From assembly GCA_963921195.1 (NCBI GenBank), contig OY992540.1:16189136-16253135 (forward strand): a stretch of DNA of 64,000 nucleotides, read 5' to 3'. Numbering within the stretch: position 1 is the stretch's first letter; each line of letters starts with the position of its first letter. The notes beneath the pieces are model-generated. The model searched no databases, had not been told where the DNA came from, and was given only the letters and a program-made list of their open reading frames with translations. Shown here piece by piece: positions 33,464 to 45,000 of this stretch. Made by a program: the position numbers and the translations under genes. This DNA comes from Pegoplata infirma (lineage: Eukaryota; Arthropoda; Insecta; Diptera; Anthomyiidae).

Positions 33464-34188
33464 CAGAGCTTCGAAGAATGAAATCCTTTTTGAATGAATT
33501 CTCAAAAAAATCCATTCAATTTTCATAGTCAGTGAATGCATTCGATTTCATAAATCGACATTGGATGCAGTCCTTGGTTTCGATTGAATGAACAACAATG
33601 AATGCATTCGATTTCTTGTTCATTCGATTTTTTATCATTCCACTGCGAATGCAATCGAATTTTTAATTATATAGACCAAAACGGAGCCAAATTTTGGTCC
33701 ATAATATCGCCTACTCTCTTAACATACGATGACCCTAATGGGCTCTAATTTTGAATCCAAAAAAATCGGTGTTCCGAAAATTTTAAAAATGCACATATTA
33801 ACTGCCTATACGACAAAAAAATGTGAAGAGTGTTAGCGATACTATGGACAGAAAATTGGCTCCCTTTTTCTCTATCTTGGTTAGTTTTTTTAAGTTTTTT
33901 CTGCAATAAATGAATAAGCCATTCGATTTTTCAAATTGAATGAAAAGAAAATCCATTGCATTCGCAAGTGAATGCATTCGATTTTTAAAAGTCGAATGAA
34001 AAAAAATTGAATGCATTTGATTTTTGAAAGTCGAATGAAAAATAAAACGAATGTATTCGATATTTTTAAATCGAATGAGTGTAAAGTAAATTCATTCAAT
34101 TCGCTAAAATGTGATTGGGGAATGCAATCACAAAATTTTCACTCAGAATGACAAATCGAATTAAGGAATGAAATCCTTCGAAGCTCTG
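33464..34188. mobile_element. hAT-like MITE with GAATGCATTCGAT motif cluster
   Basis: AGTCTAGT is repeated exactly at 33456-33463 and 34189-34196. The ends are CAGAGCTTCGAAG and CTTCGAAGCTCTG, a perfect inverted pair of hAT type. The interior repeats GAATGCATTCGATTT and its complement at least eight times on both sides of a GC-richer insert (about 33665-33895). That insert is related to the CATATCTCGGTAAATATTG family. Confidence 0.88.
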
Positions 34189-34198
34189 AGTCTAGTTA

Positions 34199-34365
34199 AG
34201 TGCAGGAACAGAACAAGCCCGGCACGAATTTTTCCATACGATTTGACAGATAAAATTGATGGCCGGCGCCGTTGGGAAATAAAACTTGTTCTATTTTTTG
34301 ATGGTGGTAAAACTCATTTTAATTGGAAACCTTCCCCCGTGGCGTGCTTGTTCTGTTCCTGCACT
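34199..34365. mobile_element. 167-bp AGTGCAGGAACAG MITE
   Basis: AGTGCAGGAACAGAACAAGC faces GCTTGTTCTGTTCCTGCACT perfectly over 20 bp. It begins 3 bp after the duplication of the preceding hAT-like element, and its right end abuts the TAA that precedes the next element. Confidence 0.75.
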
Positions 34366-34367
34366 AA

Positions 34368-34625
34368 CAAGGGAAGTATCTAAACTTTTATGAACCGATT
34401 TGCATGAAATTTAAAATATATATAAAAGGCTTTTATTAAAAGCACAATTCTAAGGTTGGGGTGTCTCGTCTTATCGGCCATATCGGGAATTTAGGGGTTC
34501 AAAACATGGGTAAAAAAATGGCGAAAAAATTGTAAAGTAAAAGCCTTGTAAGTTTGGCTTCGGTGAATACTTTTTTCATGAAAATGCGTTAATTTTGGGG
34601 GGTACTTATACTAAGCCATAACCAT
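34368..34625. mobile_element. CAAGGG-ended element, truncated copy 3
   Basis: It begins CAAGGGAAGTATCTAAACTT and continues through AAGGTTGGGGTGTCTCG and CTTATCGGCCATATCGG, then switches to the family's other arm and breaks off near 34625. The right end is missing. Confidence 0.7.
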
Positions 34626-35080
34626 AGAGTATACATAGAGGCGAAGGTGAAAGAAAAAATATCACTATCTTTTTCTAATTCCTCACACGTACACAATACA
34701 TGTTTACAAGACGTACTTTTTCAACAAATACATGTATACAAGTTGTACATTGACAACTTAATTTTTTTAAAAGAAAAATGTTGGGGATATGGGGGTGCCT
34801 TTTATACATTTGATTCCTCTAGGGGATATCCTTGAGACAGTTAGATCGATGGAGCCATATTTCATAAAAATAACCCTTCTTCTCAATTATGATTTCTAGA
34901 GGGTTGAAAATCAAAGACGGCCCCCATTAATTTTTACTCCCCAATATTTCTTCTTTCATTAAAAACATAGTTAGTTAAAAATTTCAATAAATGGCCACGG
35001 TAAGAGCATTTAATAATCTACAAAAAAAACTGCAGCCGATTTTGTCCTTAAAAAATTTAATTTTTTTTTTACCCTAGTGA
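34626..35080. other. Unassigned stretch
   Basis: ATATCCTTGAGACAGTTAGA at 34826 resembles a block near 15224 (CATCCTTGGGACAGTTAGAG), so part of this is an old dispersed repeat. No gene was seen. Confidence 0.35.
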
Positions 35081-35081
35081 T

Positions 35082-35600
35082 AGAGTGTATATATGTATAA
35101 GTTTTTTATTCCGTTTGTAACACCTCGAAATATTGGTCTAGGACCCCATAAAGTACATATATTCATGATCCTCGATCGATTTTAAGACGATCTAGCGATG
35201 TCCGTCCGTCTGTCTGTTGAAAACACGCTTACTTTTTAAAGACGGCGGCTCCTGAAGTTTGTCATATATGTTGAGCATTTACCTGTTCAGGTTGGTATTG
35301 CAATCCAGCGAAATCGGTCCAGTGCACAGTGCCACATTTGGCCAATCTAGGACGACAAAAATCCAATTTTATTTATATTGACTTGAAATTCGGTATAAAT
35401 AAACAACATTATGGCCACGCCCACTTTTTTAAAAATATTTAATTTTGGTTGTAATTTCTTTAAACAAAAAAAGGGGGCGGTCAGACAAATGCCTCGCCCA
35501 CTTTTTAAAAATGTGTTTAAAAAATATGTAAAAACAAGGTTTACATATCGCCCCACTGTAGTCGGCGTCGCAGACGGTCGCAAAAGTTAGCCGTTGAAAT
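35082..35600. repeat. Dispersed repeat with the TTCCGTTTGTAAC core, old copy
   Basis: GTGATAGAGTGTATATATG, ATTCCGTTTGTAACACCTCG, AGGACCCCATAAAG and GATGTCCGTCCGTCTGTCTG follow the order seen in the tandem array at 42 kb. This copy is diverged and is not joined to a CAAGGG end. Confidence 0.65.
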
Positions 35601-35785
35601 AAGTACTATGGATATTGGTCAATATGTCTGAAAAAGTCCGGCAACCAATAGAGAGAGACCAAACACAAAAGTTCTATTCCATCCAAAAAAATAAATATAT
35701 AATTTTCTTTTCAAAATTTTTTATTATGTTAAAAATTTAATAAAAAATAGAAAAAATTGTTTAAAAAAAGAAGAAAAGATATGAC

Positions 35786-36633
35786 TCGAGTTTTTTTCCC
35801 CGCACTTTTTCATTTCCCGGGAAAGCGGAAAATTTTTTTAATTTTCCCGGGATCCCGCAGCGAAATTTCCATTCCATATATAATGGATTTTTATTAAGAA
35901 AAACTTGTGTTAAAAAGCTTAAAAAACTCTCTTAAAAAGTAAGTTTGAGAAAATTCACAAACAGGCTCGTTTAATAGGCTGTTTTCACTCGCGTTTTAAA
36001 AAATATTTAAAGATAATGTTTTATAAACGTTTTTATGGGGGCTTAGTCTTAACATCGACTGATTTTTTTCCAATTTAAAACACTCAGAAGAAATCTGTCG
36101 AAAAATCTGTAAAACAACTTTAAGTTTGAATTAGCAAACTTTTAGCATATTTATCTGCTGAAATGGATACGTAAACCGAATTCTCTGTCATTTAGCTCTA
36201 AAAAATAACAGAAGTTTGATGATTATTTTGCTAATTTTACAGAAATTTATTGTTATCTTGTTTTTAAGAAAATGTTTTAATATTTTTTTTCAAAGATTAA
36301 AAAAAAAATAATTAAAAATTTTGTTAAAAAACAGCATAACTAAAAATTAACTGTTAAGAAAAAAAATTTTCTTAAAAAAATTACAATCGCTTTCGTATAA
36401 GTTAAAAAAAACTTTATGTTTAAAAAATGTTTAAGTCTTTTTTACATCAATCAAACACATTTTAGATGCTTAGATTGTTTATCTGAAATCATCAGATTTG
36501 TATGGCAAAATCTGTAGATTTTTCAGTTTAAATCAGTAAATTTTTCAGCTCAATTCAGCAGATTTTACCGCTTTTTCGAGTATTTTTAATTTCCCGGGAA
36601 ATCTCGGGACGGGAATTCCCGGGAAAAACCCTA
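35786..36633. mobile_element. hAT-like MITE with TTCCCGGGAA motif cluster
   Basis: GATATGAC is repeated exactly at 35778-35785 and 36634-36641. The left end (TCGAGTTTTTTTCCCCGCAC) and right end (GGAATTCCCGGGAAAAACCC then TA) carry TTTCCCGGGAAA and TTCCCGGGATCCCG words near both termini. The middle has a second motif set, ATCTG/CAGAT, from 36085 to 36560, perhaps a nested element. Confidence 0.85.
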
Positions 36634-36817
36634 GATATGACTTAAAGCTTTCAAATGTCCTTTAAAATTACCAAAAAATACACTCTTTTTGTTAAAAAGT
36701 TACAACAGTTTAAAATCATCTTAATTAATGCGAAATAATGAACACTACTTTCAGGATTTTACAAGATGCAACTTTATGCACCCACATCTTAATAACGTAT
36801 AGAATTATAGTTCTTAT

Positions 36818-38015
36818 CAGGGTTTGAAAAAAAAAACTCTAACGTACGGTACGTTAGGGTTCTGTACGGAACTATGGAGCGACCGTACGTTATCGAAACG
36901 TACCGTTCCAAGAACACATTCACTAAAAAGTTTTTTAGTGGTTGTGAAGGTGTTCGCAAACAGAATTCCGAACGTTATGCCTGCGAGTTGAAGAACAGAA
37001 ACTTTACGATAACGTACCGAACTAGGTTAGAAACAAAATAAAGTTCTTTTAGTGAGACATTTTTTAAATTTAAAATGGCGATATCTTGAAAACTAAGCAA
37101 GATAGAGCAAAACGGAGCACATTTTTGGTTCTTGGGATCTCCATAGTATCGCTAGGCCTCTACACATGGGTGGACACCATTGGGTCCTTATTTTGAATCA
37201 AAAAAAGTTAGCATTCCGGGAAATTTAAAAATGCACATATCTCGCTAAATACTGCCGACACGACATAAAGTCTAAAAGCTGTCATGTACTACTAGACAAG
37301 ATCCACAAAAATGCTTTTATACTTTTCATCGTGTCGGCAGTATTTAGCGAGATATGTGCATTTTTAAATTTCCCGGAATGCTAACTTTTTAGATTCAAAA
37401 TAAGGACCCAATGGGGTCTCGAAAACTAAGCAAGATAGAGCAAAACGGAGCACATTTTTGGTTCTTTAGATCTCAATAGTATCGCTAGGCCTCTACACAT
37501 GGGTAGATCTGTAGAGGCTTAGCGATACTATTGAGATCTAAAGAACCAAAAATGTGCTCCGTTTTGCTCTATCTTGCTTAGTTTTCGAGATATTGCCATT
37601 TTAAATTTAAAAAAAAAAATGTCTCAAAAGTTCACAAACAGAACACTAAAAGAACTTTATTTTGTTTCTAACCTACACACAAAAAAAAAATTAAAAAAAT
37701 TGTGCCAGTTTTTGGTTTAATTACAACCTATAAAGTGATTTTGGATAACTTACCAAAGTTTTTGCCCTAAAAAACTTAGGTAAATTATCCAAAACCACTT
37801 TATAGGTTGTATTATCCTAAAAACGGACATAATTTTTTTATATTTTTTTTTGTGTGTAGTTCGGTACGTTATCGTAAAGTTTCTGTTCTTCAACTCGCAG
37901 GCATAACGTTCGGAATTCTCTTTGCGAACACCTTCACAACCACTAAAAAACTTTTTAGTGAATGTGTTCTTGGAACGGAACGTTAAATAACGTACGGTTT
38001 TTTTTTCGAACACTT
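36818..38015. mobile_element. Large fold-back element with GTACGGTACG motifs
   Basis: Arms of nearly 600 bp pair across the element. Both hold AACGTACCGTTCC-type words, CTTTACGATAACGTACCGAA, AAAGTTCTTTTAGTG and CTAAATACTGCCGACACGA. The flanks GTTCTTAT (36810-36817) and GTTCATAT (38016-38023) agree at seven of eight bases. The outer ends (CAGGGTTTGAAAAAAAAA and, inverted, AAGTGTTCGAAAAAAAAA) are similar. A hAT-type origin is plausible. The right arm carries the 181-bp MITE. Confidence 0.7.
37676..37856. mobile_element. 181-bp CACACAAAA MITE, copy 2
   Basis: CACACAAAAAAAAAA to TTTTTTTTGTGTG is flanked by TA at 37674-37675 and 37857-37858. The opposite arm of the host palindrome (GTACCGAACTAGGTTAGAAA, near 37013) shows the site without insertion. 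It is inverted relative to copy 1 at 3612 and the same length. Confidence 0.9.
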
Positions 38016-38538
38016 GTTCATATATGAGTATTTCCGTGTTATAAGGAATGTTTTATAATACATACAAACAAATCATTAAAATCGGGGAACTTTTTTTTTT
38101 GATTTTTGTCGTGCTAGATTGGCCAAAGTGGCACTGCAGTGGTTCAAAAGTTATGAGCAAAAGACTAAATTTTGGCAAGTGTTTTTCGTGAATTTTCGAG
38201 ATAAAAAACACGCTTACTTTTGAAAGGCTATTCTGAAGATTCTGATGCCTGGTTCGTATTGAATTTCAGCCAAATCAGTCTAAAAGTTATTATTCAAAAG
38301 TTATTAGCAAAACCGTGAATTTCAGATTAGTTTCACCTTAAATTTACGTGTTAAAACCCCGTTAAACATGTTTTAAAAACATTGGTAAGTCACAAAAATA
38401 TTTTACAACGTATTTTAGTCACTCAAAAATATTTTTACACTAAAAAAAATACACTCGGAAAAATTATACACTCAAAAAAAATTTTTACACTAAAAAAAAT
38501 TTATTAAAATATATTTTTTTTTTTCAAAAATTACTTAA

Positions 38539-39122
38539 AACAAGTGAGAGTGTTAAATTCGGCTGCGCCGAATCTTTTTTACCCTCCAACATGTAAAAAA
38601 AATATTTTTTTTTTTTGACAGTGGCGTTGTTTTAAGGGTGGTGGGGGGGAAAGGTAGGGGGAGGGGTCGGTGAGCTGGGGTGACTCCTTGGCCCTCACGG
38701 TATATGTTTACAAGTTCATTTTTGTCTGCTTTGTGCACTTAAGTACTATAGTTTTATAATTATTTAAATTATTTTTTTATCCACGCCCTTAAAAGAGGGG
38801 CGGGGCAAAAAAAGCTAAATTTTTTAGTCCCCTGGGTCCAAGCGCAGGACTTTAAACTTCTACAAACATAAAAATATCTCATTTGGTTCACAAAAATACA
38901 ACAAAACGTCAAAAAAATTAACATTTTTAAGAGGGGGTCCCCCACCGATATTTCGTTGCGTAACACACGGAATGAGGAGGGTATAAAAAAAGTTTTCGTT
39001 CACAAAATAAAATATTTCTAATTAAAAATGTTATTTTTTCAAGTTAGATAATTTACTATCACTTAAAAAGTGCATTGCGGAGGGTATTCATAGGTTCGGC
39101 CAAGTCGAATTTAACTTGTTTG
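38539..39122. repeat. TTCGGC dispersed repeat, uninterrupted copy
   Basis: AAACAAGTGAGAGTG then TTAAATTCGGCTGCGCCGAA at the left faces GGTTCGGCCAAGTCGAATTT then AACTTGTTT at the right. Inside are TTTACCCTCCAACATG, a G-rich patch at 38636-38680 and AACACACGGAATGAGG. The plan matches 13596-17042. Confidence 0.7.
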
Positions 39123-39528
39123 TATAAAATTTTTGTTTTTAATGGCCTATTCAATTATTTAAATGAATCACTCATATAACAAAAAACAGTATTATGTAGT
39201 ATATTTGTTTGCAAACTAAAATCGGTGTTATAAAGATAAATAGCATTTTTTTGTTTATTATTTTTTAAAATTTATTTTATTAACTTTCTTAAAACCCTCT
39301 TTTACATTAAATCCTGCAAAAACAATTTTGTATATAAAAAATATTTTTCAAACTCTGAAAAAAAAATTTTGCTTTTTGTATAAATTGCAGTCATTAATCA
39401 AAACCTTATTAAAAAACAAACTAATTTAAAAACTTTTTTTTAAAATAAAAACAAACACACAACATTGATAGCAGATTTTTTTTATCCTTTAAATTTTATT
39501 CTTATTTTTTTTCTCCTCCCTTTAAAAG
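39123..39528. other. T-rich stretch before the ATG exon
   Basis: No repeat ends were recognised. It ends in a pyrimidine tract TTTTTTTTCTCCTCCC and TTTAAAAG, which could be a 3' splice site. Confidence 0.3.
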
Positions 39529-39723
39529 CATTCATCATTTATATCAAATTTTTGATTTGTACAAAACAAATATATATAGTAAAAATACAAGTATTTTGAA
39601 AGATATTTTTTAGTTTTGAATCAAATACAAAAGTATAAGAAAAATATAAAAGAAACCAACTTCAAAAACCAATTCCTCAAAATTCAAATCATGTTAAACA
39701 ACGCTACAAATATTTCGCCGCAT
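39529..39723 (+). CDS. Possible first coding exon, MLNNATNISPH
   Basis: The acceptor-like tract at 39507-39528 precedes about 160 nt of A-rich leader and an ATG at 39691 in a good fly context (CAAATCATG). Eleven codons (MLNNATNISPH) run to a strong donor, GTAAGTAG, at 39724. I do not recognise the protein and no following exon is visible in the window. It could pair with the possible leader exon ending at 32671. The splice signals are real in appearance, but so short a coding segment could be chance. Confidence 0.3.
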
Positions 39724-40722
39724 GTAAGTAGTTTTTTTTTTGTTTTTTTTTTTTTTTTAAATTACAGAAAACAATTTCTAAAACAAAACAATTTCTTTTA
39801 TATTTCTTAAAATAATTTTCTTAAAAAATTATGTAGATTTGTCTTTTTATACTCTAATCAATCAATTCAAATAATAATAAACTAAAAAATACAGTAGATG
39901 TTACAAAGTTGTAGTAGTAATTCTTACTAAATGCTTAATTAATTATAAATAAACATTATCACTATACTCTATCACATTTTGAAAGTGACACCTGAAACAT
40001 AAACAATTTATATTAATTTTACTATCAATACATAAAACTTGCCTTCATTTCCCCAGAACTTTTTTCCCTCCCTTCTACTTTTTAATTTTTTTTATTTTCG
40101 GTTTTCTATAGTATAATCAAAGGTGTCATTGTTCTTTGCTAAAAATAAATACTAAACAATTATTTTTTTTATTTGTTTAATTTATTTTTTGTTTTATTCA
40201 TACATTTTTTTTGTTTATTTTAACTTTGCTACTCTTGTTATCAGTAATAAATATATTGTGCTTAAAAAGTATTTCACATTTTTATGTTAAATTAACGGTC
40301 AGTTTACTAGAATTGTTGATTAAGCTACTATTTAAAATATACGACCGTTAATTTAGGAAATAATTACAATTCAAGTTTTTAACAAAAAAATATAAAAAAT
40401 GTGAGTTTTTTGAAATTTATGACAGTGATCACCAGATTTTGCTATTTAAGATCTATGACCATCTATGCGTTTATTTACAAAAAGAATTGCAATATAATTT
40501 TTCAAAAACATTTATAAATAAATTTTTGAAAATTTTTAATGATGACCAGGTTTTGGTATTATAGATTTACGACCGTTAAGAAAATACGACCGTTAAGAAA
40601 TAATTAAAGTCGTTAAGTTTATAATCGAATATGTACCAGAAACGTCGTCTATTTTAAGCACTACTTAATGTTAAAGTTTAAAAACAAAAAATAAAAAAGT
40701 GATTTTTTATACCCGCCACTTT
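39724..40722. other. AT-rich stretch with ACGACCGTTAA words
   Basis: ACGACCGTTAAT, GACCGTTAAG and GATCACCAGATTTTG repeat between 40290 and 40620. No gene was recognised. Confidence 0.35.
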
Positions 40723-42075
40723 CAAGGGAAGTCTCCCTAGTGTCACCCGCGGATCTTTATGGAATTGGTTTTATTTTGTAGATCAGAAAAAATAAAGGGA
40801 CACGTATTTTTTTATAGCGGTCCAAATTCATATTTAGGGGGTAAAAAGGAGGGGGGAAGACAAGGCCATTTTTCAGTTTTTTCGTTTATCTCCTATATTA
40901 TGCAAAGAAACCTAGTAATGTTACATACCAAATGAAAGGTATTTAGGAAACCTATATACGTGTGCTAAGAACGTGTCCAAACATGCACAACTTTTCGTCA
41001 TATTGAGTAAAATACCAAAATTTTAGGACATTTTTGTTAATAAGTCTAAAAATATTAACTTCTTTGACCCGTTGTTAGCACCACGAGATAGGTATTTTTA
41101 ATACCTTTAATCTGATACCACACATGCCAATATTAATTTTGTTTAAATAGGCGTAAATCGTCAAAAACTGAAAAAGGTCAATTTCCTCCCATACAAATCG
41201 ACCCCACCTAAAAATGAGTTTGGGCCGCTAAAAAATACGTGTCGAATTAATTTTCGTTCTTAACAACATACATTGGCGTAGGAAGCCAACATTTCTGGGG
41301 GGGGGGCTAAAGCCTAGATTTTTTTTATTTTTTTTTTTTTTAATAGAAAAACCTAGACCTATTCCTGAATCGTTTCCTTTAACATGCGTCTAGGTGTCCA
41401 AGAAACGAATGCCCCCGAAAGCGGTTAAAAATTCATATTTTTTTTTTTTAATTTTGATTCTGTAGATTTTTTGGAAATTTAGAACTCCTAGATATGTTTT
41501 GAGAATTTAAGATTTTTCATGTTTTTCCTATAGTAAAATCATTAGATTACTAGGAGTTTTTTTAAGAAAAAGTTCTGATGATTGCAAAAGTTGATGATTA
41601 TTAGTCAAAATTCTCAGATTCTTTCTTTCAATAACTTTTGTCTATAAAAAAACCCCTTAGAATTTAGAAACTTTTTTAAATCAAAGAAGCTAAAATGTTT
41701 TCCTGAAGGTAAAACCCTAAGATTCGGTAAAGTTTTTATTACTGACAAAAACATCAGATTCATATGAAACTTTTTTCAATAAATCAGACTATTTTTCAAT
41801 GGGAAAAACTATTAGATCTTATATAATAATCATTACGAGTCCTTAAGAGTCATTGAATAATCATAACGAGTCCTAAAGACTCATTACATATTATTATTAT
41901 TATTTATTGTTGCAAAAATTAATGAAATCATTAAATTATTAAAAAAAAAATTGTGAATGATTAGAATTCTGGGGGGGCTAAGCCCCCCCCCCCCCCAGAC
42001 AGGGCTATCTACGCCTATGACAACATATCCAAATTTCATGGAGATTGGAGGGTGACACCAGGGAGACTTCCCTTG
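40723..42075. mobile_element. CAAGGGAAGTCTCCC element, interrupted by a hAT
   Basis: CAAGGGAAGTCTCCCTAGTG at the left faces CCAGGGAGACTTCCCTTG at the right. The second copy at 62934-63526 is the same length once the hAT at 41271 is removed (about 596 against 593 bp). TTA follows the right end; the left flank lacks it. It shares its terminal hexamer with the CAAGGGAAGTATCTCA family. Confidence 0.8.
41271..42019. mobile_element. hAT-like element, 749 bp, with C and G tracts
   Basis: ACAACATA is repeated at 41263-41270 and 42020-42027, and the unoccupied site TTAACAACATATCC is present near 63470. The ends are CATTGGCGTAGG and CTACGCCTATG, followed inward by G10 and C15 tracts. The interior (about 41460-41850) holds degenerate TTTTTCCTATAGTAAAA and TCTCAGATTC words, like a worn 37-bp minisatellite. 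Confidence 0.88.
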
Positions 42076-45000
42076 TTAGTGATAGAGGGTATATATAAGT
42101 TTGTCATTCCGTTTGTAACTCATCGAAATATCGGTCTGGGGCCCCATAAAGTATATATATTCATGATCCCCGATCGATTTTAAGACATTCTAGCGATGTC
42201 CGTCTGTCTGTGGAAATGGTGATCACGACCAAAATACTACACGGATATGACAGAAACTTAACAAATTTATTGGAAGTACTCCCGAGCAGTTTGGTATTGC
42301 ATTTGAGCGATATCGGTTCAGCGATTCAAAAGTTATGAAAGAAAATGTAAGGACACCTCAAAAATTTCAGTACATTCAACATAACCTCAAAATACAAAAT
42401 GCTTTAATTCAGCTGCTGGTTGACATATGTTAACATAATTGAACACAAAATGGTATTTTAACAAGTACGAACATATTTTTTTGACAAAAAAAGGAAAAAA
42501 TCGCGGATTTTTTTTTTTACCAAAATTTTTTTTTCGTGGAAATTTTTTTTTCAAAAAATTTTCGTTCTTAACAACATATTTAAATTTCATGAAGATCGGA
42601 ACGTGACACCAGGGAGACTTCCCTTGTTAGTGATAGAGGGTATATATAAGTTTGTCATTCCGTTTGTAACTCATCGAAATATCGGTCTGGGACCCCATAA
42701 AGTATATATATTCATGATCCCCGATCGATTTTAAGATATTCTAGCGATGTCCGTCTGTCTGTGGAAATCACGACCAAAATACTACACGACCAAAAATACT
42801 ACACGGATATGACTGAAACTTTACACATTTATTGGAAGTTCTCCCGAGCATTTTGGTATTGCATTTGAGCGATATCGGTTCAGCGGTTCAAAAGTTATGA
42901 AAGAAAATGTAAGGACACCTCAAAAATTTTAGTACATTCAACATAACCTAAAAATACAAAATGCTTTAATTCAGCTGCTGGTTGACATATGTTAACATAA
43001 TAGAACACAAAATGGTATTTTAACAAGTACGAACATATTTTTTGACAAAAAAAGGAAAAAATCGCGGATTTTTTCCAAAAAATTTTCGTTCTTAACAACA
43101 TATCCAAATTTCATGAAGATCGGAGGGTGACACCAGGGAGACTTCCCTTGTTAGTGATATAGGGTATATATAAGTTTATCATTCCGTTTGTAACTCATCG
43201 AAATATCGGTCTGGGACCCCATAAAGTATATATATTTATGATCCCCGATCGATTTTAAGACATTCTAGCGATGTCTCTCGGTCCGTCTGTCTGTGGAAAT
43301 GGTGATCACGACCAAAATACTACACGGATATGACAGAAACTTAACAAATTTATTGGAAGTACTCCCGATCAGTTTGGTATTGCATTTGAGCGATATCGGT
43401 TCAGCGGTTCAAAAGTTATGAAAGAGAATGTAAGGATACCTCAAAAATTTTAGTACATTCAACATAACCTAAAAATACAAAATGCTTTAATTCAGCTGCT
43501 GGTTGACATATGTTAACATAATTGAACACAAAATGGTATTTTAACAAGTACGAACATATTTTTTTGACAAAAAAAGGAAAAAATCGCGGATTTTTTTTTT
43601 TACCAAAATTTTTTTTTCGCGAAAATTTTTTTTTCAAAAAATTTTCGTTCTTAACAACATATCTAAATTTCATGAAGATCGGAACGTGACACCAGGGAGA
43701 CTTTCCTTGTTAGTGATAGAGGGTATATATAAGTTTGTCATTCCGTTTGTAACACATCGAAATATCGGTCTGGGACCCCATAAAGTATATATATTCATGA
43801 TCCCCGATAGATTTTAAGATATTCTAGCGATGTCCGTCTGTCTGTGGAAATCACGACCAAAATACTACACGACCAAAAATACTACACGGATATGACTGAA
43901 ACTTTACACATTTATTGGAAGTTCTCCCGAGCATTTTGGTATTGCATTTGAGCGATATCGGTTCAGCGGTTCAAAAGTTATGAAAGAAAATGTAAGGACA
44001 CCTCAAAAATTTTAGTACATTCAACATAACCTAAAAATACAAAATGCTTTAATTCGGCTGCTGGTTGACATATGTTAACATAATAGAACACAAAATGGTA
44101 TTTTAACAAGTACGAACATATTTTTTGACAAAAAAAGGAAAAAATCGCGGATTTTTTCCAAAAAATTTTCGTTCTTAACAACATATCCAAATTTCATGAA
44201 GATCGGAGGGTGACACCAGGGAGACTTCCCTTGTTAGTGATATAGGGTATATATAAGTTTGTCATTCCGTTTGTAACTCATCGAAATATCGGCCTGGGAC
44301 CCCATAAAGTATATATCGTGGAACTATATTCAATTTGAGCTATCTGCTCGGTTGACGAAAATGAGTTTTTGATGGCAAAATGTTCGCTGGCATAAGTGTC
44401 ATCTATGGTATTAATTTCAGAACAAAAAAATTATTTTAAGACTATTTTATTCCAAAAATAGCATGAGCTATGTGAAACCATGTTTTTTTATAAATAAAAA
44501 TTTGAGCTATCTACAGTTTAGTTTGCTAGGGTAAACTTTTAAATTAAAATTTTTTTATATTATCACTTTTTATATGGTGTTTCCATCAATAAAAATAATG
44601 GCAGTTTTTTTTTTTTGAAAGTTTCAACTCCATTCCGCGGTTAAAAACGCGGTTTTTGACACATATTTCGATGCGGAGCAAAATCGGTTGAAATTTTTGC
44701 ATATTTTATTTGTCTATTCGATTGTACAGCAAACACAAGTGTTATGACATTTTTCGCAAGCTTCATGAAGGTTCCAAATAATTGCGATAAAGCGCGAAAA
44801 AATCAATGATTTAAAAAAAAATTAAAAAGTATTTTTTTTAACACTTGTAACGGAAGGGCTTTAAAAACTGAGAAATATGGTACCAAATTCACATTTTTAA
44901 CATAATCCGTTAAAAAGTTATAAAGCTTTAAAGTCTATATTTAATGAGCTATCTGCTTAGGTTGATTAATTTCAAATAAAAAAGGTTGAGCTATCTGCTG

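Noticed and set aside
39742..39810. Second exon after a TTTTAAATTACAG acceptor
   Set aside because: The implied intron would be about 40 nt and the following sequence (AAAACAATTTCTAAAAC) is not coding-like.
42387..44190. Four minus-strand frames sharing KKICSYLLKYHFVF
   Set aside because: They are short frames copied with the tandem array unit, with length changing by indels in T runs and no recognisable domain.
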